A DNA stretch of 64,000 nucleotides, taken from positions 124,001 to 188,000 of the forward strand of contig NZ_VTUZ01000008.1 in assembly GCF_008369935.1 (NCBI RefSeq). The letters run 5' to 3'. Under the pieces are notes generated by a model. The model was not told the origin of the DNA, did no database searches, and saw only the letters and a program-made list of their open reading frames with translations. The position numbers and the translations under genes are program-made. This document shows, piece by piece, positions 31,640 through 41,100 of the stretch; position 1 is the first letter of the stretch; every line of letters begins with the position of its first letter. Source of the DNA: Paraburkholderia panacisoli. GTDB taxonomy: Bacteria; Pseudomonadota; Gammaproteobacteria; Burkholderiales; Burkholderiaceae.

Positions 31640-32479
31640 TCAAACCCTGACCGCCCGTGCCGCATTGCGTCCGCGCAGCCATTCGAGCGCGAGCAATAGA
31701 GAGGTCGAGAAAATGATCAGGATCGTGGCCAGCGCGGCGATGGTCGGGCTGATGTTCTCGCGGATGCCGGTAAACATTTGCCGCGGCAGCGTGGTTTGAT
31801 CCGCGCCCGCGAGAAACAGCGTCACCACCACTTCGTCGAATGAAGTCGCGAACGCGAACAGTGCGCCCGAAATCACGCCCGGCGCGATCACCGGTAACGT
31901 GATGCGGAAAAACGTCTTGACCGGATTCGCACCTAGCGACAGGCTCGCGCGCACCAGGTTGTAGTTGAAACCCTGCAACGTGGCGGCCACCGTCGTCACG
32001 ACGAACGGCACGCCGAGCGACGCATGCGCGAGGATCAGGCCAATGTAGGTATTGGCGAGTCCCAGCGGCGCGAAGAACAGATACATGCCGACGCCGACCA
32101 CCACCACCGGCACGATCATCGGCGAGATCAGGATCGCCATCAACAGGCCTTTGCCGCGGAAGTTGGCCTTGGTCAGCCCGATCGCCGCCAGCGTGCCGAG
32201 CACGGTCGCGACCACCGTCGCCGATGGCGCGACGATGAAGCTGTTCTTCGCGGCCATGCGCCACTCGTCGGACGCGATCAGGTTCTGATACCAGCGCAGC
32301 GACCAGCCCGGAATCGGATACACCAGAAACGTGCTCGACGAAAACGACAGCGGCACGATCGCCAGCACGGGCAGGATCAGGTACAGCAGCGTCAGCACGA
32401 CGAGCACGCGCAGCGCGAAATACCATACGCGCTCGACCAGCGACGTATGCGGTGCGAACAGGGGCTTGGCAAGTTTCAT
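31640..32479 (-). CDS. Spermidine/putrescine-type ABC transporter permease (PotC-like)
   Basis: A 279-residue inner-membrane permease with six hydrophobic segments and the EAA-type loop SLGANPVKTFFRITLPVIAPGVISG, which contacts the ATPase. It ends the transporter operon, 15 bases after the first permease. The polyamine-type assignment comes from family resemblance, and the true substrate may be another small cation or amino acid. Confidence 0.88.
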   Translation of the reverse strand: MKLAKPLFAPHTSLVERVWYFALRVLVVLTLLYLILPVLAIVPLSFSSSTFLVYPIPGWSLRWYQNLIASDEWRMAAKNSFIVAPSATVVATVLGTLAAIGLTKANFRGKGLLMAILISPMIVPVVVVGVGMYLFFAPLGLANTYIGLILAHASLGVPFVVTTVAATLQGFNYNLVRASLSLGANPVKTFFRITLPVIAPGVISGALFAFATSFDEVVVTLFLAGADQTTLPRQMFTGIRENISPTIAALATILIIFSTSLLLALEWLRGRNAARAVRV

Positions 32480-32494
32480 CGCAGTGCGCTCCGT

Positions 32495-33772
32495 TCAGCC
32501 GAGGCTCAATGACGAACGCGTGAAGCGTCCATAGATCACGTACAGCACGAGCGTCGCGGCCAGCAGCAAGCCGCCGAGCGCGCACGCCATGCCCCAGTTG
32601 ATGGTCACGTTGGTGAAGTACGCGACGTAGTAGCTGACCATCTGATCGTTCGGTCCGCCGAGCAACGCGGGCGTGATGTAGTAGCCGATCGCCAGAATAA
32701 ACACCAGCAGCGCGCCCGCGCCGATGCCCGGATAGGTTTGCGGCACGTACACACGCCAGAACGCGGCGAACGGATGGCTGCCGAGCGACACTGCGGCGCG
32801 CTGATAGGTGGGCGGAATCGACTTCATCACGCTATACAGCGGCAGGATCATGAACGGCAGCAGAATGTGCGTCATCGAAATGTACACGCCGGTGCGGTTG
32901 AACAGCAGCGCAAGCGGATCGTGCAGCAGGCCGCTCGCGATCAGCGCCTTGTTCACCAGGCCTTCGCTTTGCAGAATCACGATCCACGCGGCCACGCGCA
33001 CGAGGATCGACGTCCAGAACGGAATCAGCACGAGAATCATCACCAGATTCGCGCGACGCTCAGACAGCGTCGAGATCCAGTACGCGAGCGGATAGCCGAG
33101 CAGCAGCGTGAACAAGGTCACGACCGCGCCGATCACGAACGTGCGGCTGAACACCTTCAGATAAATCTGCTGATCGGGATCGGTCGGAATGATGCGGCCG
33201 AACGCGTCCTGCTTGTGATCCAGTGAAGCCAGCAGATAGAACGGCGAAAACGTGCCGGCGTTTTTCGCAATGGCCTGCCAGTACGCGATGTCGTTCCAGC
33301 GGTCGTCCACTTCGACGAACTTCGCGCGCACCTGGGCGGGCGTCAGTTGCAGGGGCTTGCTGTTGTCGTCGACGAACGGCATTGCGTGCGCGGACTTCGC
33401 GACCAGCGAGCGATAGCCCGGAATTTCCACGTTCAGGCGCCGCGCGAGCGCGCCCAAGCCGTCGCTGTCGGCGACCGCGGTGAGGTCGGTGGCGAGCGCG
33501 GCGAACGCGGCATCCGGCGGCGGCGTTTTGCGGTCCCAGCCGCTCAATGCGCTGAGCGTATGCGGCAACGCGTTGGCGACTTCGGGATTCTGTGCGGCGC
33601 GGGTCAGCAGTGCGCCGATCGGCACGACGAAGATCAGCAGCAGGAAAATCGCGAGCGGTGCGATCAGCAGCAGCGCCATTGCGCGCTTTCTGGATTCCGC
33701 GGCCTTCAGTTCGCGCTTGAGCCGGCCGGTTGAATCAGGCGTCGAGTCGGCGGCGATCGTCATCGTGGTCAC
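32495..33772 (-). CDS. Spermidine/putrescine-type ABC transporter permease (PotB-like) with large periplasmic insert
   Basis: A 425-residue permease, over 100 residues longer than a usual PotB. After the first membrane segment (ALLLIAPLAIFLLLIFVVP) come roughly 150 soluble residues before the transport core resumes at FVIGAVVTLFTLLLGYPLAYWIS. The EAA loop is VSLGSHPFAAFWRVYVPQTYPGIGAG. GTG 33772 is preferred because AAGGAG lies six bases before it; ATG 33763 is the alternative. Hairpin repeats fill the leader immediately upstream. Confidence 0.85.
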   Translation of the reverse strand: MTTMTIAADSTPDSTGRLKRELKAAESRKRAMALLLIAPLAIFLLLIFVVPIGALLTRAAQNPEVANALPHTLSALSGWDRKTPPPDAAFAALATDLTAVADSDGLGALARRLNVEIPGYRSLVAKSAHAMPFVDDNSKPLQLTPAQVRAKFVEVDDRWNDIAYWQAIAKNAGTFSPFYLLASLDHKQDAFGRIIPTDPDQQIYLKVFSRTFVIGAVVTLFTLLLGYPLAYWISTLSERRANLVMILVLIPFWTSILVRVAAWIVILQSEGLVNKALIASGLLHDPLALLFNRTGVYISMTHILLPFMILPLYSVMKSIPPTYQRAAVSLGSHPFAAFWRVYVPQTYPGIGAGALLVFILAIGYYITPALLGGPNDQMVSYYVAYFTNVTINWGMACALGGLLLAATLVLYVIYGRFTRSSLSLG

Positions 33773-33785
33773 ACCTGTCTCCTTT

Positions 33786-33979
33786 GTCGACCGGAGTTGG
33801 CGCTTTAGCGCCTTACTCCGGTCCCATGCAAAGCTGTCGACCGGAGTTGGCGCTTTAGCGTGTCGATCCGGAGTTGGCGCTTTAGCGCCTACTCCGGTCC
33901 CATGCTTCAGCACTTACTCCGGTCCCATGCAAAGCTCTCAACCGGAGTTAGCGCTTCAGCGCTAACTCCAGCCCCATGC
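33786..33979. repeat. Cluster of hairpin-forming intergenic repeats (copy 1)
   Basis: Tandem, partly degenerate units built on CCGGAGTTGGCGC-TTTA-GCGCC..ACTCCGG followed by TCCCATGC. The first unit (33790-33822) folds into a nearly perfect hairpin. Positions 33842-33935 match 36351-36444 with two mismatches in 94 bases. The array starts directly upstream of the ribosome site of the PotB-like permease and separates it from the binding-protein gene. Confidence 0.9.
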
Positions 33980-34074
33980 ATCACAAGTGCGCGCCCACCT
34001 TCCCACCTGCGCGCGCGTCTCCTTGCATCGCTAAAGCGCGGCCCCGCCAACCGCAAAGCCGCGCCCCCACCCAC

Positions 34075-35124
34075 TTACTTCGAAGCCCACGACGAAAACC
34101 GCTGCTCCAGCTCATCGCCATGATCGGTCCAGAACGTCAGATTCTGCAGCACCGCGTTCTTACCATTGGCCGGCGAATTCGGCAGATCCGCGAGCGTCTT
34201 CGCATCGAGCGCCTTGATCGCCGCCTCATTCACCGGACCATAGGCGATGTGATGCGCGTAATCCTGCTGCGGCTTCGGCGACAACGAATAAGCGATGTAC
34301 TTCTCGGCCAGCGCCTTGTTCGGCGAGCCCTTCGGAATCGCCCAGTAGTCGAGGTCGTAGATGCTGCCGTTCCACACCACCTTGAGGTTCTTCCCTTCCC
34401 GCCGCGCCGCATCGATCCGGCCGTTGTACGCAGTGGACATCACCACGTCGCCCGCGACGAGAAACTGCGGCGGCTGCGCGCCCGCTTCCCACCACTGGAT
34501 GTTCGGCTTCAGCTCGTCGAGCTTCTTGAACGCGCGGTCCTGGCCTTCCTTGGTGGCGAGCACCTTGTAGACATCCTTGGGCGGCACGCCATCGGCCATC
34601 AGCGCGAATTCGAGGTTGTAGCGCGCACCCTTGCGCATCGCACGCTTGCCGGGGAATTTCTTCACGTCCCAGAAATCGACCCAGCCGCTCGGCGCGGTTT
34701 TCAGTTTGTCGGCGTTATACGCGAGCGCCGTCGACCACACGAAGAACCCGACGCCACAAGTTTGCGGAGCCTCGGGAATCAGATCCGACTTCTTGCCGAT
34801 CTTCGACCAGTCGAGCTTCTCGTACAGCCCTTCATCGCAGCCGCGGCCGAGATCGCCCGACTCGACTTCCACCACATCCCAGTTCACATGCTTGGCTTCG
34901 ACCATCGCCTTTACTTTGGCCTGTTCGCCGTTGTATTCGACGACCGTCACCTTGTTGCCGGTTTGCGACTCGAACGGCTGGTTGAACGCGGCCTTCTGCG
35001 CGTCGCTATTCGCGCCGCCGAAGTTGACGACCGTCAGTTCGGCTGCATTGACCTGCGCGACGCCCAGCGCGAGCGCGACAGCACCGACAGCGATGGCGCA
35101 GCGCGATTTCCCGATCTTGTTCAT
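34075..35124 (-). CDS. Polyamine-type ABC transporter substrate-binding protein (PotD-like)
   Basis: A 349-residue periplasmic protein with an export signal (MNKIGKSRCAIAVGAVALALGVAQVNAA) and a two-lobed binding fold (LTVVNFGGANSDAQKAAFNQPFESQTG ... WDVVEVESGDLGRGCDEGLYEKLDWSKIG ... MSTAYNGRIDAA). It captures substrate for the adjacent permeases. ATG 35124 follows AAAGGAGAGCAACACC. It lies between the ATPase gene and the first repeat cluster. Confidence 0.9.
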   Translation of the reverse strand: MNKIGKSRCAIAVGAVALALGVAQVNAAELTVVNFGGANSDAQKAAFNQPFESQTGNKVTVVEYNGEQAKVKAMVEAKHVNWDVVEVESGDLGRGCDEGLYEKLDWSKIGKKSDLIPEAPQTCGVGFFVWSTALAYNADKLKTAPSGWVDFWDVKKFPGKRAMRKGARYNLEFALMADGVPPKDVYKVLATKEGQDRAFKKLDELKPNIQWWEAGAQPPQFLVAGDVVMSTAYNGRIDAARREGKNLKVVWNGSIYDLDYWAIPKGSPNKALAEKYIAYSLSPKPQQDYAHHIAYGPVNEAAIKALDAKTLADLPNSPANGKNAVLQNLTFWTDHGDELEQRFSSWASK

Positions 35125-35233
35125 GGTGTGTTGCTCTCCTTTGGTGGTGTACATCAAGCTGAGTACAGTGCGACTTGTTATGTGCTGCTGACTTACCCTG
35201 CCTGCGTCGAACCGCTACGCGTTTTCGGCGCAT

Positions 35234-36331
35234 TCATGCTCCCGCGAACACCCGCAGATGCTCGGGCGCGAACTCCAGCGCGACCGGCGCGCCGGGCGCG
35301 AAGGTATTGAGCGCGTCGGTGCCGAGCGGCACCTTGACGAAGCACTCGTCCTGCTCCCGCACGCCGCAGCGCATGCGCACGTGGTCGCCGAAATAGATCA
35401 GCCCGCGCGCTTCACCGCTGAGCGCGTTGGCGCCGGGCCGCCTCGCACCGTTCGCGAGCTTCATGCGCTCGGGTCGGATGCAGGCGATCGCCGGCGAGCC
35501 CGCCCGCGCGCCGCCGATATTGCGCCCCGTCAAACGCGTGCCGTCGCTCAGGTGAAACTCGCAATACTCGCCTTCGACATTCGCGATCGTGCCGCGCAGC
35601 TTGTTGCTGTCACCGATGAAGTTCGCGACGAACTCGTTGCACGGCGATTCGTACAGCCTGTCGACGGTATCGAGCTGCTGCACGATGCCTTTGTCGAACA
35701 CGGCGACGCGGTCGGACATGGTGAGCGCCTCGCCCTGATCGTGCGTGACGTACACGAACGTGACGCCGAGTTTCTCGTGCAATGATTTAAGTTCGTACTG
35801 CATGTGTTCGCGCAGCTGTTTGTCCAGCGCGCCGAGCGGCTCGTCCATCAGCACGAGCTTCGGTTCGAACACCAGTGCCCGCGCGAGCGCGATGCGCTGC
35901 TGCTGGCCGCCGGACAGCTGCGCCGGATAGCGCTTCGCGAAGCTTTCCATGCGCACCATTTTCAGCGCGTTGCTGGTGCGATGCGCGCGCTCTTCGGCCG
36001 AAAGCTTGCGCACCGTCAACGGATACGCGACGTTCTGCTCGACCGTCAGATGCGGGAACAGCGCGTAGTTCTGAAACACCATGCCGATGTTGCGCTTGTG
36101 CGGCGGCACGGTATTGAGCAGCGTGCCGTCGAGCCAGATCTCGCCGCCGGTGGGAAATTCGAAGCCCGCCAGCATCATCAGGCAGGTGGTCTTGCCTGAG
36201 CCGGATGGCCCGAGCAGCGTCAGGAATTCGCCCTGATAGATATCCAGATCGAGCTGTTTGACGACCAGCGTTTCGCCGTCGTAGGTCTTGCGAACGCCTC
36301 GAAAGCTGACGATCACGTCATCGGTTTTCAT
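35234..36331 (-). CDS. Polyamine-type ABC transporter ATPase (PotA-like)
   Basis: A 365-residue import ATPase. Walker A GPSGSGKTT, Q-loop MVFQNYALFPHLTV, signature LSGGQQQRIALARAL, Walker B VLMDEPLGALDKQ and the switch histidine in YVTHDQ are all intact, followed by a TOBE-type regulatory domain. First gene of the transport operon; its leader contains the second repeat cluster. It reads away from the MocR-type regulator. Confidence 0.93.
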   Translation of the reverse strand: MKTDDVIVSFRGVRKTYDGETLVVKQLDLDIYQGEFLTLLGPSGSGKTTCLMMLAGFEFPTGGEIWLDGTLLNTVPPHKRNIGMVFQNYALFPHLTVEQNVAYPLTVRKLSAEERAHRTSNALKMVRMESFAKRYPAQLSGGQQQRIALARALVFEPKLVLMDEPLGALDKQLREHMQYELKSLHEKLGVTFVYVTHDQGEALTMSDRVAVFDKGIVQQLDTVDRLYESPCNEFVANFIGDSNKLRGTIANVEGEYCEFHLSDGTRLTGRNIGGARAGSPAIACIRPERMKLANGARRPGANALSGEARGLIYFGDHVRMRCGVREQDECFVKVPLGTDALNTFAPGAPVALEFAPEHLRVFAGA

Positions 36332-36344
36332 GCCCTCGTCTCCT

Positions 36345-36488
36345 GTCGATCGGAGTTAGCGCTTTAGCGTGTCGATCCGGAGTTGGCGCTTTAGCGCCTA
36401 CTCCGGTCCCATGCTTCAGCACTTACTCCGATCCCATGCAAAGCGGTCGACTGGAGTTAGCGCTTCAGCACTTACTCCGGTCCCATGC
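36345..36488. repeat. Cluster of hairpin-forming intergenic repeats (copy 2)
   Basis: Same repeat family as at 33786-33979. Begins a few bases upstream of the CAGGAG ribosome site of the ATPase gene. Contains one full hairpin unit and several half units ending TCCCATGC. 36351-36444 is 92/94 identical to 33842-33935 in the same orientation. Confidence 0.9.
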
Positions 36489-36570
36489 AAAATCATTGTT
36501 GCGGTCCGGCACCCCCCCACTGCCAGGCAGCGGGATTGCATCCATTGCGTGGCTCACTATAGACCGTTAC

Positions 36571-36612
36571 GGTTCTACAATATGGAACCATTTCATTATT
36601 CCGGATAGAACC
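36571..36612 (+). promoter_or_regulatory. Probable MocR-type operator
   Basis: Three related half-sites: GGTTCTA (36571-36577, inverted), TGGAACC (36583-36589) and TAGAACC (36606-36612). The last two are direct repeats 23 bases apart, and the first two form an inverted pair. MocR-type regulators typically bind direct repeats with an added inverted site. The last half-site ends two bases before the possible start codon. Confidence 0.6.
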
Positions 36613-36614
36613 AC

Positions 36615-38162
36615 TTGGACACTGTGATCTTGTCGGACTGGCTCGCCGCGCAACTCGACCGCAGCGCCGCCGAACCGCTGTACCGGCAGACGTTGCGGCT
36701 GATGCAGCAGGCCATCCTGACCGGCCAACTGCCGCCGGGCACCAAGTTGCCCAGCTCACGCACGCTTGCCGCGGACCTCGGCATTGCGCGCAATACGGTG
36801 CTGCACGTCTACGACCAGTTGACCGCCGAGGGTTATGTGATGTCGAACACCGGCAGCGGCACGTATGTCGCCGACACGCGGCCGGACACCGCCGCGGTGA
36901 ACGCGCGCAGGAAACCGGCGGTGGCGTGTGTCGACGCGCGAGGCCAGGTGACTGGGGAAATCCCCAGGGCGTCCAAACGCGGCCTGGGCGACCTGTCCGC
37001 TCGCGGGCGACGCCTGATCGACAAGGCCGGCGTGTCCGCCAAACAGTGGGGCGCGTTCATGCCGGGCGTGCCCGATGTCGCCGAATTTCCGGCGCGCACG
37101 TGGAGCCGCCTGCAAGCGCGGCTGTGGAAAGAAGCCAATCCCGATCTGCTCACCTACGCGCCCGGCGGCGGTTACCGGCCCTTGCGGCGAGCGTTGTCGG
37201 ACTATCTGCGCGTCGCGCGCTCGGTGAATTGCACGCCGGACCAGATCATCATCACCACGGGCATCCATCAGTCGATCGACCTCGCGGTGCGTCTATTGAC
37301 CGATGTCGGCGATCGCGCGTGGGTCGAGGAGCCGTGCTATTGGGGCGCGCGCAGCGTGCTGCAATCGTCGGGGGTGACGCTGGTGCCGGTGCCGGTCGAC
37401 GACGAAGGCCTGAATCCGCGCGAGCAGGATCTGCAACAGCCGCCGCGTCTCGCGCTCGTCACGCCGTCGCATCAATATCCGCTCGGCATGGTGATGAGCC
37501 TCGCGCGCCGCCGCACGCTGCTGGAATATGCGCGTCAGCACAACGTGTGGATCATCGAGGACGACTACGACAGCGAGTTCCGCTACGGCAGCCGTCCGCT
37601 CGCGTCGCTGCAGGGACTCGACGACGCAGGCCAGGTGATCTACGTGGGCAGCCTCGGCAAGATGCTGTTTCCCGGATTGCGGATCGGCTACATGATCGCG
37701 CCGGAACATCTGGTGGATACATTTCGCACCGGCGTCGCGGAGCTGTACCGCGAGGGGCAACTGATGCAGCAGGCGGTGATGACGGACTTCATCATGGACG
37801 GGCATCTCACGTCGCACGTTCGGCGCATGCGGGCGCTCTATGGAGAACGCAGGCAGATTCTGATCGACGCGATCACCGCGCGCTTCGGCAGCGAACTGCC
37901 GGTGATGGGCGACGAAGCCGGCCTGCATCTGGTGCTCGGCCTGCCCGATTACGCGAACGATCGCGCGGTGACGGCCGCCGCCTACGATGCCGGCGTGATC
38001 GTGCGGCCGCTCGCGAGCTACTACAGCATCGACCCGCCGCCGCGGCGCGGACTGCTGCTCGGCTATGCGTGCGTGGCGAACGACAGGATCGGTCCCGCGT
38101 TCGACACGCTCGCGCGCGTGATCGAGCAAACCGCGCTGAAGGCGCCGACTCGCGCGGCCTGA
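36615..38162 (+). CDS. MocR-type regulator (GntR helix-turn-helix fused to aminotransferase domain)
   Basis: A 515-residue fusion: winged helix at about 20-90 (LPSSRTLAADLGIARNTVLHVYDQL...GSGTYVA) and a class I aminotransferase-like domain from about 150. IIEDDYDSEFRY and VGSLGKMLFPGLRIGY (Lys349) form the PLP site. It should sense an amine or amino acid through PLP. An in-frame stop at 36606 limits the start to TTG 36615, GTG 36624 or later, with no ribosome site, so the message may be leaderless. Divergent from the polyamine-type transporter, its probable target. Confidence 0.9.
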   Translation: MDTVILSDWLAAQLDRSAAEPLYRQTLRLMQQAILTGQLPPGTKLPSSRTLAADLGIARNTVLHVYDQLTAEGYVMSNTGSGTYVADTRPDTAAVNARRKPAVACVDARGQVTGEIPRASKRGLGDLSARGRRLIDKAGVSAKQWGAFMPGVPDVAEFPARTWSRLQARLWKEANPDLLTYAPGGGYRPLRRALSDYLRVARSVNCTPDQIIITTGIHQSIDLAVRLLTDVGDRAWVEEPCYWGARSVLQSSGVTLVPVPVDDEGLNPREQDLQQPPRLALVTPSHQYPLGMVMSLARRRTLLEYARQHNVWIIEDDYDSEFRYGSRPLASLQGLDDAGQVIYVGSLGKMLFPGLRIGYMIAPEHLVDTFRTGVAELYREGQLMQQAVMTDFIMDGHLTSHVRRMRALYGERRQILIDAITARFGSELPVMGDEAGLHLVLGLPDYANDRAVTAAAYDAGVIVRPLASYYSIDPPPRRGLLLGYACVANDRIGPAFDTLARVIEQTALKAPTRAA

Positions 38163-38165
38163 ACT

Positions 38166-41100
38166 TTACTTCAGGCCGAAGTCCACACGCGTGGTCGCGC
38201 CCTTGTCCTGGATGCCGTCGGCGTTCAGCTTCGGCGCGACGATAAACACGCGGCTGCTGTCGATCTTGCCGTCCAGATACTGCTGCACGCTCTGTGCGCG
38301 CTGTTGTGCGAGTTCGCGCAAACTGGCGTCGTCTATCGGCGCGTTGGCGGCGAGCGCGCTCTTCATGTCGTCGTCCGGCAAGCTCTTGGTCAGGCCGACG
38401 AAGTTGCGTGGCTTCTTGAAGTCCGCGGACTTATAGGCCTTCGTCAGATATTTGTCGTAATCCTTGGCATCGACGGTCACGGTCGACAGATCGACGCTCT
38501 CGCCGTTGCCCACCACGTCCTTGATCTTCTGCTGCTTCACGAGCCGGTCGACATAGCGGGTGCGCAACGCCGGTTCGTCGACTGCCGGATCGACGCGGCC
38601 GATCAGATCCATCCGGATCGACGGCTTGTCGGCGAGTGCCTTGACGATCGTGTCGAGCTTCGTGGTATCGGCGTCTGTGAGCTTGGCCGAGCCCGGTTCG
38701 AACTCGACATAGCCCAACTCCTCGCCACCGCCGCCGAACGCGTGAGCGATCAGCGAGAACGGTGCGGTCACCGCCTTTTGCAGCAGATTGAGCACTGCAT
38801 GCCAGATCAGGCCGCCGACGCTGAACTCGGGATTCGACAGCGAACCCGACACCGGCAGATTCACGTCGATCTCGCCGCGCGAGTTTTTCAGCAGCGAAAT
38901 CGCGAGACGCACCGGCAGCTTGGTCGCCGTATCGTTGTCGATGTGGTCGCCGAACGTGAGCTGGTCGATGAACAGGTGGTTGTCTGCGTTCAACTGATCG
39001 TTGTCGAGCTTGTAGTGCAGGTCGACGTTCAGCTTGCCCTTGGTGATCGGATAGCCGGCGTATTTCGACGAATACGGCGTGAGGTTGGTCAGCTCGATAT
39101 CGTGCGCGCTCGCGGTCAGATCGAGCGCCGGTTTCGCGATCAGCGGATTGACGGTGCCGCGAATCGACAGCGGACCGTTGGCTGCCAGCTTCGCGGCGAC
39201 GTCGACCGGCGCAGAGGTGGTCGATTGCGTGCCGAACGCGCCGACCGTGCCCTGAATGCCGACCAGGTTCGCGGTGAAGTTCGGCTTGATGAAGTTGTCC
39301 GTGTACGTGACGCGGCCCTGTTGCAGCACCAGTTGGCCGAAGTGCAGCTTGACCGGGCTTTGCGGCGGCGTGGCGGCCGTAACGGTGGCGGGCGCGGCGG
39401 GCGTCGCCGAAGAAGCTTGCGCGGGCGCGGACGCCTCGGCCGCCGCCGATGCCGCAGGCGGCGTCAACGGCACCGGCTCGGCGCCGCTCTTGTCGCGCGT
39501 GAGCGATTGCGCGGCGCCGCTTTCATGCGCGACCACGTCCTTCAGATTGAGCTTGCCTTGCGCGTCGAGCAGCACGCGGCCATAGAACTTCGTGAAGGTC
39601 ACGCGGCCCGCGTCTACCGCCGTGCCGTGCTCATCGTAGTCGGCCTTCAGGTTGGACAACGCGAGCGAGCCCCAGCCCGCGAACGGGTCCGAGGTCGCCT
39701 TGTCGAGCATCCGCACGTCGACGAGCGCCATGTCGCCGTGATAGCTCGCCTTCAACGTCTTTGCCTGAGTCACCGCGAGATCGCCGTTCGCATTGAGCAG
39801 CGCGCTCGCGATCACCGCATTCAGCTTGCTGCCGAAGTACGGTTCGAAGGCCGCCGCGTCGAGGCGGTTCGCGTTCACCTTGACGGCCAGCTTGAGCGGC
39901 GTCGCGGTGACGTCGCCCTTCACGCCGAGCGTGCCCTTCTTGTTCAGCGTGGCTTGCAGATCGACCGGCAGCGGACGGCTCAAGTCGTCGCTGATCTGCT
40001 GCACCTTCAGTTGCAGCGGCGTGATGCTCAGCTTCACCGGCTGCGGCGTGGTGTTGTCGGTGAAATTGGCGGTCGCGTCCTTCAGCGTCAACTCGCCGAT
40101 CGTGTAGTGCCAGGCGGGCCCTTCGGCGTGGGCCTTTTTGGCCGCGTGAATCGCGGTGCGCTGCTGCGCGGCTTCGTGCGGACCCGCGAGCGACGCGAAG
40201 TTGATGCTGCCGTCCTTCAGGCGCTGCGCGTCGACTGCCAGGCCGGTCGTGGCGACGCTAGTGACATCCGCCGTGCGGGCGGTCACGTCCACCTGCTTGA
40301 CCACCACGTTGCCTTGCGCGAGCGAAATCACCGGCTGCTTGTCGCCGCGCGCGGCCAGCTTCAGCGATTGCAGGTCCAGTTGGGTATCGGCGACCATCAC
40401 GGCCACCGGCGACTTCGCCCAGTTCGCGTCGATGTTCGTCGTCACGGACAGCGCGCCGTCCGTCACTTGCGCGGCGGTCGCGGTGTCGAGATAAGGCTGC
40501 AATAGCGGCAGCTTCAACGACTTCAGATCGAGCTTCGCGCTGGCCGTCTTCGCGGCGAGACCCACCTGGCCGTCGACGCCGAGCGAACCGCCGCCGTCCT
40601 TGAAGTCGGTGTTCAGCGTGTAGTGCGCGGGCGCGCTGGCGAGCGTCGAAAAATCGTTCAGCGTCACCGCGAGTTTTTGCAGGCCGACATCGACTGGGCG
40701 CGAAGCCGCGGCGTCGTGCACGTTGACCGTGCCGTCGTTGAGCACAAAGCGTTTGATCGATACGTCTAGAGGCGCCGCGGCTTTTTCGTTAGCGTTGGCG
40801 TTCGCCTTCGCGCCGGATGCAGCGGCCGGTGTGCTCGCCGCCGGTTTTGCCGCAGCAGCCGCCGCGCCCCCTGCGGCAGGCGCCGGTGCGAACATCCGCT
40901 CGACGCTCAGTACACCGTCCTTGTCACGCGCGAGGCTGGCGTTCGGTGCGTCGATGCGAATCTCGTCGAAGCGATAGAGGCTCTTCAGAGGCTCCAGCAT
41001 CGCGGCGTCCACGTGCACCGCGCGCGCCGCGAAGAACGGCGCCTTGCCCTGATCACGCACGTCCACCTCGTTCATGTCGACGGTGCCCGCCACGCGCAGC

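Noticed and set aside
33786..33979. Possible CRISPR array
   Set aside because: Units are hairpins of uneven length that abut or are truncated; there are no uniform unique spacers and no cas genes.
33860..34123. Pair of similar small proteins (here and at 36369-36608)
   Set aside because: They are only translations of the duplicated intergenic repeat.
38304..40505. Plus-strand open frame of 733 codons
   Set aside because: Antisense to the DUF748 gene and low-complexity Arg/Val-rich.
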